A stretch of DNA of 7,910 nt from Promethearchaeia archaeon (lineage in GTDB: Archaea > Asgardarchaeota > Lokiarchaeia > Sigyniarchaeales > SOKP01). How positions within the stretch are numbered: position 1 is the stretch's first letter; the number at the start of each line of letters is the position of its first letter. The translations under genes were made by a program, and so were the position numbers. This document shows, one piece after another, positions 1 to 5,824 of the stretch. The notes under the pieces were generated by a model. The model made no database searches and was not told where the DNA came from. It saw nothing but the letters and a program-made list of their open reading frames with translations. The stretch lies in contig JAHQWY010000174.1 in the NCBI GenBank assembly GCA_029856445.1, forward strand, positions 1-7,910, read 5' to 3'.

Positions 1-197
1 CGGAAAACGTTTATTATTCCCATACTTTCCAACTTCATAAAGATTTCCTCTAAATATAAGGAATTGATATAAGGAAATTCTTTTTTAAGTAGTTCTTCAA
101 GACGTTTATCTAAAATTTCTCCTTTATTTTTTATGAGGATATCGATCAATGAATTTATTATTGGTTTTTGGTTCCATCTATGAGCTTCGATTTTGGT
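1..197 (-). CDS. Partial small helix-turn-helix-like protein; C-terminus beyond left edge, start unresolved
   Basis: The minus-strand frame is open from an in-frame TGA (198-200) to the window edge and reads as about 65 protein-like residues. After a TKIEAHRWNQKPIINSL-type beginning it alternates amphipathic helices: a KNKGEILDKRLEELLKKEF segment, then YLEEIFMKLESMGII. This pattern (helix, charged helix, 'MKLE..G.I') resembles winged-helix DNA-binding domains of small archaeal proteins, but I do not recognise a named family. No ATG, GTG or TTG lies between the TGA and a TTG at 147-149, which would cut into the first helix. An ATG at 202-204 is in another frame and ends after eight codons at TAG (178-180); removing one A from the AAAA run (plus-strand T191-T194) would join it to this frame. 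So the gene may be frameshifted, use a rare start, or start at the TTG. It follows cdc48 by about 70 bp on the same strand. Coding nature is fairly likely; function is inference only. Confidence 0.55.
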
Positions 198-215
198 TCA
201 CCATTATTGGTTTTT
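157..215. repeat. 13-bp direct repeat around the 5' end of the left-edge gene
   Basis: ATTATTGGTTTTT occurs identically at 157-169 and 203-215, 46 bp apart. A second pair is interleaved: on the minus strand ATGGTGAACCAAAA (204-191) resembles ATGGAACCAAAA (177-166), differing by a two-base gap. One copy lies inside the presumed coding sequence (NQKPIIN region) and the other in the leader. The match is exact, but short for AT-rich DNA, so a local slippage duplication is only a possibility. Confidence 0.5.
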
Positions 216-220
216 AAAGG

Positions 221-230
221 AAATATAAAG
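221..230 (-). promoter_or_regulatory. TATA-like element for the left-edge gene
   Basis: The minus strand reads CTTTATATTT here, a TTTATA-type archaeal TATA box. Its centre is about 25 nt upstream of position 201, so transcription would begin about where the out-of-frame ATG/GTG (204-199) lies, giving a leaderless or near-leaderless mRNA. The surrounding DNA is AT-rich, so chance matches are common. Confidence 0.35.
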
Positions 231-266
231 TGTAGAATGTCCAACTTCTAATTAATGTTAGGAAAT

Positions 267-2510
267 TTATACAAATAATCTATCTTCTTTTGATTCTTCA
301 ATCCTTCGACTTTTCAATTTTTCACCGAATTTTTCATACCATTCTATTATTTCTTTTGTAATAGAAGGATGAATATCTTTTCTAGCTTCTTTAAAATGCT
401 CCAATGTAACTTTTCTTGCTCTGATATTTTCTCTAAGAGCTATCATCGCAGCTTCACGACACCAAGTTTCTATATCGGCACCAGAAAATCCATCAGTTAA
501 ATCTACTAATTTTTCTAATTGTAAATTTGAAGCAAGAGGCATTTCTTTAGTGAATATTTTTAAAATTTCAAATTTTGCATCCTCCTGTGGCGCAGGAACT
601 AATAATATGCGATCAATTCTCCCAGGTCTGATCAATGCTGGATCCAAAATATCAGGACGGTTTGTCGCAGCAATTACAACAATATCTTTCATCACTTCTA
701 ATCCATCTAATTCTGTGAGGAACTGAGAAAGAACCTTTTCTGACACACCAGAATCAGAAGTATGTCTGCCTCGACTTGGCGCTATTGAATCGAATTCATC
801 AAAGAATATAATACAAGGTGCTGCCATCTTTGCTTTTCTAAATACTTCTCTTATAGCTTTCTCACTTTCTCCGACCCATTTTGATAAAAGTTCTGGTCCT
901 TTTATTGAAATAAAATTAGCTTTACTCTCAGTTGCCACTGCTCTTGCTAGAAGAGTCTTACCACATCCAGGTGGGCCATAAAGCAATATACCTTTCGGAG
1001 GTCTTATTCCCATGCGACTAAATATTGCTGGATTCGACAAAGGCCAATCAACAGCCTCAACCAACTGCTGTTTTAACATTTCTAAGCCACCTACTTGATC
1101 CCAATTGACATTTGGAACTTCTACAAATACTTCTCTTATTCCAGAAGGTAAGACCTCTTTCAAAGCTTCTTCAAAATCATTTTTAGTGACCTCAATTTGT
1201 TCTAATAATTCTGGATCTATTATTTCAGATTCTAAGTCTATTTTAGGTAGATATCTTCGTAAAGCAGACATTGCTGCTTCTCGAGACACAGCTGAAATAT
1301 CTGCTCCTACAAATCCATGAGTTATGAGCGCAAATTCATTTAAAGATATCTTCTTATCAAGTGGCATATTTCGAGTATGTATTTGAAATATCTCTAACCT
1401 TCCTTTTTCATTTGGCACCTTTATTTCAATTTCACGATCAAATCTACCAGGTCTCCTCAAAGCAGGATCCAGGCTATTAGGTCGATTAGTTGCACCAATG
1501 ACTATTACTTTTCCTCTACCATGTAGACCATCCATTAAAGCTAGAAGTTGAGCAACCACTCTTCGTTCTACTTCACCGGTAACAGTTTCTCTTTTTGGAG
1601 CAATTGCATCTATCTCATCAATAAAGATAATTGATGGGCTTTTCTCTTCTGCTTCAATAAAAAGTTTCCGTAATTTCTTCTCAGATTCTCCATAAAATTT
1701 ACTCATAACTTCTGGACCATTGATAGATATAAAATGTGCTTCACTTTCATTAGCAACTGCTCTAGCTAGTAGAGTTTTTCCGCAACCAGGTGGTCCTCTT
1801 AGTAAAACTCCCTTGGGAGGATCAATACCTAAACGTTTAAATAGAGAGGGATGACGTAAAGGCAATTCAACCATTTCTCTTACTCTTTGGATTTCTCTAT
1901 CTAATCCACCAACATCCTCATATGTTATATAACCGACCCCTGCATCAACATCTTCAGTAATTTTTTCGCTAATATTGAGTATTGTATCTTGTTTTATTTG
2001 ACAAACTTCATTAGGTCTTAAACTAATTACTTTAAAAGAAATTTCTCTGCTAATTCCTATAGATATGAGAATATAATCATCAATGGTTACTGGATAATTA
2101 AGTAGCTTTCTTTTCACGAAACTTTCAAATCTTGGATTATTTCTTATTTTAACGCTAGAAGGTGCTAAAACTATATTTTGAGCAGCTTCTGCTTTCACTT
2201 TGCGAATTTCTAATGTATCGTCTATCCTTGTTCCTGTGTTCTTCTGTAATCTGGAATCCACCCGAACAATTCCCAAACCATTATCTTGAGGATAACTTGG
2301 CCACGCAATACCGGCACTTTGTTTTTTACCAGTAACCTGGATAACATCACCCGTTTTAATGTTTAGTTTTTCCATTGTTTTTTGATCGATTCTTATGATA
2401 CTTTTCCCGATATCCCTTTTTTTAGCTTTTTGTACTCGTAACACCACACTTGGAGCATTATCTTCACGAACTGGTTTGTCTCCTTCTTTATTATCGTCTT
2501 TTGATGACAT
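267..2510 (-). CDS. cdc48: Cdc48/VAT-type AAA+ ATPase (p97/VCP homologue)
   Basis: Homohexameric ATP-driven protein unfoldase of the cytosol that extracts and unfolds substrates, in archaea probably for the 20S proteasome. The 747-residue length is typical of the family. After a charged 20-residue head, the N domain spans roughly 21-190. D1 has Walker A GPPGCGKT at 239-246, Walker B IIFIDEID at 294-301 and arginine-finger region RRPGRFDRE at 352-360. D2 has Walker A at 512-519, Walker B IIFFDEFD at 567-574 and RPGRIDR at 628-634. Pore-loop segments are KFYGESE (271-277, D1) and KWVGESE (544-550, D2); both ATPase sites look intact. The protein ends in EDRLFV, similar to the HbYX proteasome-docking tail. 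The ATG at 2508-2510 is chosen because the family's N domain begins about 20 residues later; no Shine-Dalgarno is seen. It lies 81 bp downstream of fen on the same strand. Identity is very secure. Confidence 0.98.
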   Translation of the reverse strand: MSSKDDNKEGDKPVREDNAPSVVLRVQKAKKRDIGKSIIRIDQKTMEKLNIKTGDVIQVTGKKQSAGIAWPSYPQDNGLGIVRVDSRLQKNTGTRIDDTLEIRKVKAEAAQNIVLAPSSVKIRNNPRFESFVKRKLLNYPVTIDDYILISIGISREISFKVISLRPNEVCQIKQDTILNISEKITEDVDAGVGYITYEDVGGLDREIQRVREMVELPLRHPSLFKRLGIDPPKGVLLRGPPGCGKTLLARAVANESEAHFISINGPEVMSKFYGESEKKLRKLFIEAEEKSPSIIFIDEIDAIAPKRETVTGEVERRVVAQLLALMDGLHGRGKVIVIGATNRPNSLDPALRRPGRFDREIEIKVPNEKGRLEIFQIHTRNMPLDKKISLNEFALITHGFVGADISAVSREAAMSALRRYLPKIDLESEIIDPELLEQIEVTKNDFEEALKEVLPSGIREVFVEVPNVNWDQVGGLEMLKQQLVEAVDWPLSNPAIFSRMGIRPPKGILLYGPPGCGKTLLARAVATESKANFISIKGPELLSKWVGESEKAIREVFRKAKMAAPCIIFFDEFDSIAPSRGRHTSDSGVSEKVLSQFLTELDGLEVMKDIVVIAATNRPDILDPALIRPGRIDRILLVPAPQEDAKFEILKIFTKEMPLASNLQLEKLVDLTDGFSGADIETWCREAAMIALRENIRARKVTLEHFKEARKDIHPSITKEIIEWYEKFGEKLKSRRIEESKEDRLFV

Positions 2511-2523
2511 GATTATTCATTTT

Positions 2524-2540
2524 GAAAAAAATATTATTCT
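2524..2540 (-). promoter_or_regulatory. TATA-like/T-rich element upstream of cdc48
   Basis: The minus strand reads AGAATAATATTTTTTTC. The AATAATAT part centres about 25 nt upstream of the cdc48 ATG, the spacing expected for a leaderless archaeal transcript, which agrees with the lack of a Shine-Dalgarno. The seven-T run is also the kind of oligo-T tract that can terminate archaeal transcription from fen. The two roles cannot be separated by eye. Confidence 0.3.
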
Positions 2541-2591
2541 CAAATTTACTAATTATTAATTTTGTAAAAGTTTTTCCTTTTCGTTAAATAT

Positions 2592-3644
2592 TTAAACTTT
2601 AAGAAAATCGTCTAAAGAAACTTGAGTTTTGTTAGAATCTAATTTTCTTAATCTTTCTAAAGCATTATCAACTCTTTGTTTCGAAAAATTATGTTGCTCT
2701 ATGAGCAATTCTTCTATTCTTTCAAAATTGACCTTTTTGGGTTTCGGCAAAATATAATCTTTCCTAACATCAGGGTTTAAAAATAAGTTCTTAACATTTT
2801 CTACTAATTTTGGGTTTAAAATGATCTCCTTATTTGCTACTTTAACATTACTTTTCAAGATATTTTCTAGAGAATTATATTTTTTAATTAAATCTAAAGC
2901 GGTTTTCTGACCAATCCCTTTAATTCCAGAGAAGAAATCTGTCCCTATTAAGAGACCCATTTCAACTAACTGTTCTCGGGTTATTCCTAAACTTTTTAAG
3001 AATTTTGGTAATGAAATATACTCTATATCTAAAGTTACGGTTGTATCTTTTACTTTCCTACTTCGACTAATGGCGAAATTACGAAGTAAACGCTCTGCTC
3101 CAAATAATAATGCATCATAATCCTGAGAAGCACATGCCCATGCGTGTCCAACTCTTACCATATAAGCAGATTGAGCTTCTCCTTCAGAAGTAGCTTGAAT
3201 TATCGGGATGCCCATGGATTCAATCAATTTCTTGCTCTCTTCAACCATACTCTCATCAAGTTTGGAGGTAAATTGAGCAAATTTTCTTGCTTCTTTAAAA
3301 TCCTCTGCATCTTTAGCATCAATCATCTTCTGATGAGCTTCCTCTTTAACTTTTTTTCGCTCTTTAATCGTATCTAATTTTAATTCAGAAGGTATACCAT
3401 CAAAAACATAAATAGGTTTTATATTATGCTCCAAAAAGTTAATACTCCTATAAAACAATCCGGATAAGTGTGATGTTATGTTTCCCTGAAAATCCTTCAA
3501 CGGAGTACCATCGCGTTGACGAATTATTGCCAAAAATTGATAAATTGTATTAAATGCATCAATCGCAATGGTTTTTTTAAACAGATTTTCAAATGTTATG
3601 GTACGTTTGATTTCATTTACTAATTCGTTTATTTTAATGCCCAT
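2592..3644 (-). CDS. fen: Flap endonuclease 1 (FEN1/Rad2/XPG family)
   Basis: Structure-specific nuclease that removes 5' flaps in Okazaki-fragment maturation and long-patch base excision repair, working with the PCNA clamp and DNA ligase. At 350 residues it has normal archaeal length. The N region has D29 in AIDAFNTIYQF and D82 in YVFDG; the internal nuclease region has E154 and E156 in SEGEAQSAY, D175 and D177 in SQDYDALLFG, and D236 in IGTDFFSGIKGIGQKTA, which leads into the helix-hairpin-helix DNA-binding motif. These match the acidic two-metal site of the family. Near the C-terminus QVSLDDFL (341-348) is a PIP box (Q-x-x-L-x-x-F-hydrophobic) for PCNA. The ATG start gives the typical MGIKINELV beginning, and an in-frame stop (3654-3656) blocks any longer start. 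It lies 74 bp downstream of nob1 with its own TATA-like element. Confidence 0.97.
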   Translation of the reverse strand: MGIKINELVNEIKRTITFENLFKKTIAIDAFNTIYQFLAIIRQRDGTPLKDFQGNITSHLSGLFYRSINFLEHNIKPIYVFDGIPSELKLDTIKERKKVKEEAHQKMIDAKDAEDFKEARKFAQFTSKLDESMVEESKKLIESMGIPIIQATSEGEAQSAYMVRVGHAWACASQDYDALLFGAERLLRNFAISRSRKVKDTTVTLDIEYISLPKFLKSLGITREQLVEMGLLIGTDFFSGIKGIGQKTALDLIKKYNSLENILKSNVKVANKEIILNPKLVENVKNLFLNPDVRKDYILPKPKKVNFERIEELLIEQHNFSKQRVDNALERLRKLDSNKTQVSLDDFLKV

Positions 3645-3667
3645 ATTAGCAGCTTATCCTATTTTTT

Positions 3668-3675
3668 CCACCTTC
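3668..3675 (-). promoter_or_regulatory. Displaced Shine-Dalgarno-like motif upstream of fen
   Basis: The minus strand reads GAAGGTGG, sharing GGTGG with the aIF5A ribosome binding site in this window, but it ends 23 nt before the fen ATG, too far for standard initiation. No ATG, GTG or TTG sits 5-10 nt after it. It also lies where transcription from the TATA-like element at 3694-3705 would begin, so it may be inactive or act only if the leader folds. Confidence 0.25.
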
Positions 3676-3693
3676 AATAATAATATATGATAC

Positions 3694-3705
3694 AATTTAT
3701 ATAAT
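3694..3705 (-). promoter_or_regulatory. TATA box upstream of fen
   Basis: The minus strand reads ATTATATAAATT, a good archaeal TATA box. A start about 25 nt downstream falls near 3674, giving a leader of about 30 nt before the fen ATG. It is in the 74-bp gap between nob1 and fen, so fen can be transcribed independently of the genes upstream. Confidence 0.5.
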
Positions 3706-3718
3706 CACCACTAATATA

Positions 3719-4258
3719 TTAGATTATTTTTGGTCTTCTTTTCAGTTTAGATCCACACTTCTCACATAATTTATTCAAGTCTTCAGGTTTATGTATACTC
3801 TTACAAAAAGGACAATATATTTCCCAAATGATTTTTGAATCAATACCATCCTTATACAAGGAAGCGAAAGGGATATTTAATTCAGAGCATACATTCTCAA
3901 TTGAATAATCATTAGTATAAATTTTAACAATTTCATCTTGTTCTTCTCTTATTTCTAATGATAGTGCTATTAATTCTTTATCTGCTTCGGATAATGCCTG
4001 ATAATCCCCTGTTTTTTTGGATTTCTCTTCTACAATATAATTATATTTTTCTAAGGGACTAGTTATAATTAACTTTTTACTGTTGGCTGCTGCTTCAATT
4101 TTATTTAGTATATTCCTATTTTTATCTTTATACTTTCTTACTTTAATTTCTTGAATGACCTTTGGGGTTGTATAAATTCTTCCTTTAAATAAATTAAAAT
4201 CAATACCAGTGAGGAAAATGTTAGCATCAAAAATTAATATTGGTGATTTTTCTTTCAT
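3719..4258 (-). CDS. nob1: Nob1 rRNA endonuclease (PIN domain plus zinc ribbon)
   Basis: Endoribonuclease that cuts at site D to form the mature 3' end of small-subunit rRNA during late ribosome assembly. With the ATG at 4258 it has 179 residues, the usual archaeal size. The PIN domain spans about 5-135: D11 in LIFDANIFLTG, E37 in PKVIQEI, D93 in LSEADKELIALS and D117 in YTNDYSIENV give the acidic metal-binding set. A zinc ribbon follows: YCPFC (C149, C152) and CEKCG (C165, C168), then a basic tail. The start is a choice: ATG at 4282 and TTG at 4285 are in frame and would overlap the NAD kinase end by about 20 nt. I prefer 4258 because PIN domains begin right there, it lies 4 nt after the NAD kinase stop, and a GAAGAA stretch precedes it. 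The spacing implies translational coupling with nadK. Confidence 0.93.
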   Translation of the reverse strand: MKEKSPILIFDANIFLTGIDFNLFKGRIYTTPKVIQEIKVRKYKDKNRNILNKIEAAANSKKLIITSPLEKYNYIVEEKSKKTGDYQALSEADKELIALSLEIREEQDEIVKIYTNDYSIENVCSELNIPFASLYKDGIDSKIIWEIYCPFCKSIHKPEDLNKLCEKCGSKLKRRPKII

Positions 4259-4262
4259 ATTA

Positions 4263-5159
4263 CTATTCTTCTGGTGAATCATCAATAGGAATTCTTACTG
4301 TAGAAAGAATCTTCTTTCTTAAGCGTGAATAATAACTTTTACTAAATCGAATAAATTTATTATGAGAATTTGCCTTTCGAATCCTAATTTTAGTATTAGG
4401 CGCTATTTTCTTAATAGTTTTTTGTCCATCTATTACTATTTTCGCATCTAAGCGTGGACGTAAGAGCTGAACTTCAATAACAGAATCAATAGGGAGGATA
4501 AGTGGTTTTAGTCCCGATCCTGCAAAACTATTTAACGGCGTTATCTGCATAATTTCTATATTAGGATTAACAATTGCACCCCCTGCACTTAAATTATAAG
4601 CAGTAGATCCTGTTGAAGTAGAAATTATGACACCATCCAAATAGCTACGATTTAGGAAAACTCCATTAACCCTTATAGATACTTGTAGAACTTTAGAACT
4701 CTTTGAAGATACTACTAAAATCTCATTCAAAGCGTTGTCCAATCTAATTTCTTCAGAATTTTTAACTATATAAGGAGTGATTTTAGAGCAAAATTCACAT
4801 TTAAATTCACCATTTAATGCTTGCATTAAATCTTTAAAGATAGTTCTTTCATTTGATTCATCTAAAAAACCTATAGAGCCCACATTTACACCTAAAATGG
4901 GAGGAGGATCTTTTTGTGATAATCCACTAGCAACTCGTAAAATTGATCCATCTCCACCTATTATAACTATGAATTTTATATTATCAGCATTCATCTCTGC
5001 TAAATCCATGCCATTATGTGCAAAAATTTTAGGAGCAATTCTCGTTTCTAAATAGACTACTTCTCCCTTTTTAACTAAAAACTCAAAAATTCTCTTTGCT
5101 AATTTTATTGCTCTTTCTGAATCTAATCTACACGCAATAGCTATGGGTTTTTTTTCCAT
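4263..5159 (-). CDS. nadK: NAD kinase
   Basis: Phosphorylates NAD+ to NADP+ using ATP (some archaeal forms also use polyphosphate), and so supplies the NADP(H) pool in the cytosol. At 298 residues it is within the family range. The family signatures are in order: GGDGSILR (68-75) with catalytic D70, NVGSIGFL (92-99), the NE pair at 145-146 in ALNEILVV, the glycine/serine-rich nucleotide-binding segment DGVIISTSTGSTAYNLSAGG (175-194), and DGQ (244-246). The C-terminal 30 residues are basic and serine-rich. The ATG at 5157-5159 gives the usual short lead into the first beta strand (PIAIACRLD). A TATA box 28 nt upstream and no Shine-Dalgarno suggest leaderless translation. nob1 follows after 4 nt, so the two form an operon; the functional link to ribosome maturation is not obvious. 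Confidence 0.97.
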   Translation of the reverse strand: MEKKPIAIACRLDSERAIKLAKRIFEFLVKKGEVVYLETRIAPKIFAHNGMDLAEMNADNIKFIVIIGGDGSILRVASGLSQKDPPPILGVNVGSIGFLDESNERTIFKDLMQALNGEFKCEFCSKITPYIVKNSEEIRLDNALNEILVVSSKSSKVLQVSIRVNGVFLNRSYLDGVIISTSTGSTAYNLSAGGAIVNPNIEIMQITPLNSFAGSGLKPLILPIDSVIEVQLLRPRLDAKIVIDGQKTIKKIAPNTKIRIRKANSHNKFIRFSKSYYSRLRKKILSTVRIPIDDSPEE

Positions 5160-5182
5160 GATTCCGCGCCTGACATTAATTC

Positions 5183-5190
5183 TTTATATA
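5183..5190 (-). promoter_or_regulatory. TATA box of nadK-nob1
   Basis: The minus strand reads TATATAAA, a near-ideal archaeal TATA box, centred about 28 nt before the nadK ATG. The expected transcription start is within a few bases of the ATG, so the mRNA should be leaderless or nearly so. Confidence 0.6.
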
Positions 5191-5195
5191 TCATC

Positions 5196-5208
5196 AAAAA
5201 AATAAAAA
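5196..5208 (-). terminator. Oligo-T terminator candidate after aIF5A
   Basis: On the minus strand, 34 nt past the aIF5A stop codon, TTTTTATTTTTTT follows CTCTCCCA. Archaeal RNA polymerase terminates at such T-rich tracts without needing a hairpin. Its place between aIF5A and the nadK TATA box suggests that aIF5A is a separate transcript from nadK-nob1. Confidence 0.5.
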
Positions 5209-5241
5209 TGGGAGAGTAATTACTTCTAATTAAATTATTGT

Positions 5242-5670
5242 CTAGTTGGTATAAACTCTATTTATCAAAGTCTTACCTGCCAGTTGCCAATAGTCTACTT
5301 GAGCAGTTGAAATCTTTTTTGGATTAGCCTGGAGTTCTTTTAATTTATTCACTAATTCCTCCTCTTTTGGCCAAGCAATATCAAAAGACTCATACGATTC
5401 TAAATCCATAATATTTACTGTGGCCTCATCTATAAAATTGATTTGGGCATTACCTTTTATAATCTCGGGAATCTCAACCATATGGCCCGAAGGTATGGTA
5501 AGTGAGCGTTTATTATTGTCAAAAAGACCAACACATACGACTCTAACTTTAGCATGACCATGTTTCCCGCTTTTAGAACGTTCTGTTGCCTTAATTACGC
5601 AAGGTTCGCTCTCAACCATAATAAATTGACCAGTTTTTAACTTTTGTATCTCTGTCCTTCTAATAGACAA
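5242..5670 (-). CDS. eif5A: Translation initiation factor aIF5A (hypusine-containing, eIF5A/EF-P family)
   Basis: Ribosome-binding factor that enters the E site and aids peptide-bond formation at difficult sequences; it is activated by hypusine (or deoxyhypusine) modification of one lysine. The 142-residue protein has the two-domain family layout: an SH3-like N domain (about 1-73) and an OB-fold C domain (about 75-142). The modification loop SKSGKHGHAK (32-41) is intact, with K36 as the modified residue by alignment with GKHGHAK of eukaryotic eIF5A. KRSLTIPSGHMVEIPEI and the C-terminal YWQLAGKTLINRV fit archaeal members. The start is TTG at 5668-5670, supported by AAAGGTGG 8 nt upstream and by the normal N-terminus; the ATG just upstream is followed at once by TAA. 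No deoxyhypusine synthase or agmatinase gene is present in this window. Confidence 0.97.
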   Translation of the reverse strand: MSIRRTEIQKLKTGQFIMVESEPCVIKATERSKSGKHGHAKVRVVCVGLFDNNKRSLTIPSGHMVEIPEIIKGNAQINFIDEATVNIMDLESYESFDIAWPKEEELVNKLKELQANPKKISTAQVDYWQLAGKTLINRVYTN

Positions 5671-5824
5671 TTACATTTCCACCTTTGTTTGTTTTTTCTT
5701 ATTCAAAATATTTTTAATTAATTTTGACATTTCTTTTATGATATATTATCTTTTTTCAAAAAAAAATATTAGTTTTTGAGAACTATTCCAATTACAAATA
5801 AAAAAAAAATTGAGTAAAGGCTTA
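5671..5824. promoter_or_regulatory. Divergent promoter region between aIF5A and srp54
   Basis: This 154-bp, very AT-rich stretch is the only divergent junction in the window. For aIF5A (minus), AAAAATATTTT at 5705-5715 would place the transcription start near 5684, just before the ribosome binding site. For srp54 (plus), ACAAATAAAA near 5794-5803 would give a near-leaderless start at the ATG at 5825, while TGATATATTATC (5739-5750) could serve a longer leader or either direction. Runs of A (5759-5767, 5801-5809) dominate the srp54 side. No RNA gene or further ORF is seen. Confidence 0.45.
5679..5686 (-). promoter_or_regulatory. Ribosome binding site deciding the aIF5A TTG start
   Basis: The minus strand reads AAAGGTGG, complementary to part of the archaeal 16S rRNA 3' end (AGGTG of AGGAGGTGAT). 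It ends 8 nt before the TTG start but only 2 nt before an ATG (5674-5676) that is followed directly by TAA, in the same frame as TTG. Spacing therefore favours TTG. Confidence 0.7.

Noticed and set aside
1105..1320. Open plus-strand frame of about 71 codons
   Set aside because: Lies wholly opposite the intact cdc48 D1/D2 region and has no recognisable motif; a shadow of the real gene.
3144..3377. Open plus-strand frame of about 77 codons
   Set aside because: Antisense to the fen catalytic region; its Ser/Phe-rich composition mirrors Lys/Glu-rich coding on the other strand.
4777..5055. Open plus-strand frame of about 92 codons
   Set aside because: Opposite the NAD kinase GGDGS region; no ribosome binding site or family signature.
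5215..5224. Perfect 10-bp palindrome AGTAATTACT upstream of the nadK promoter
   Set aside because: Short and AT-rich, not repeated elsewhere in the window; insufficient to call an operator.
5735..5810. Possible structured RNA or regulatory stem from T-run/A-run (TTTTTTC then nine A's)
   Set aside because: Pairing is only A-T with almost no loop and no GC support; simple low-complexity promoter DNA is a better explanation.
5810..5824. Five-codon N-terminal extension of SRP54 from TTG at 5810
   Set aside because: No ribosome binding site precedes it (only an A run), and family members start at MVLEKLG, matching the ATG at 5825.
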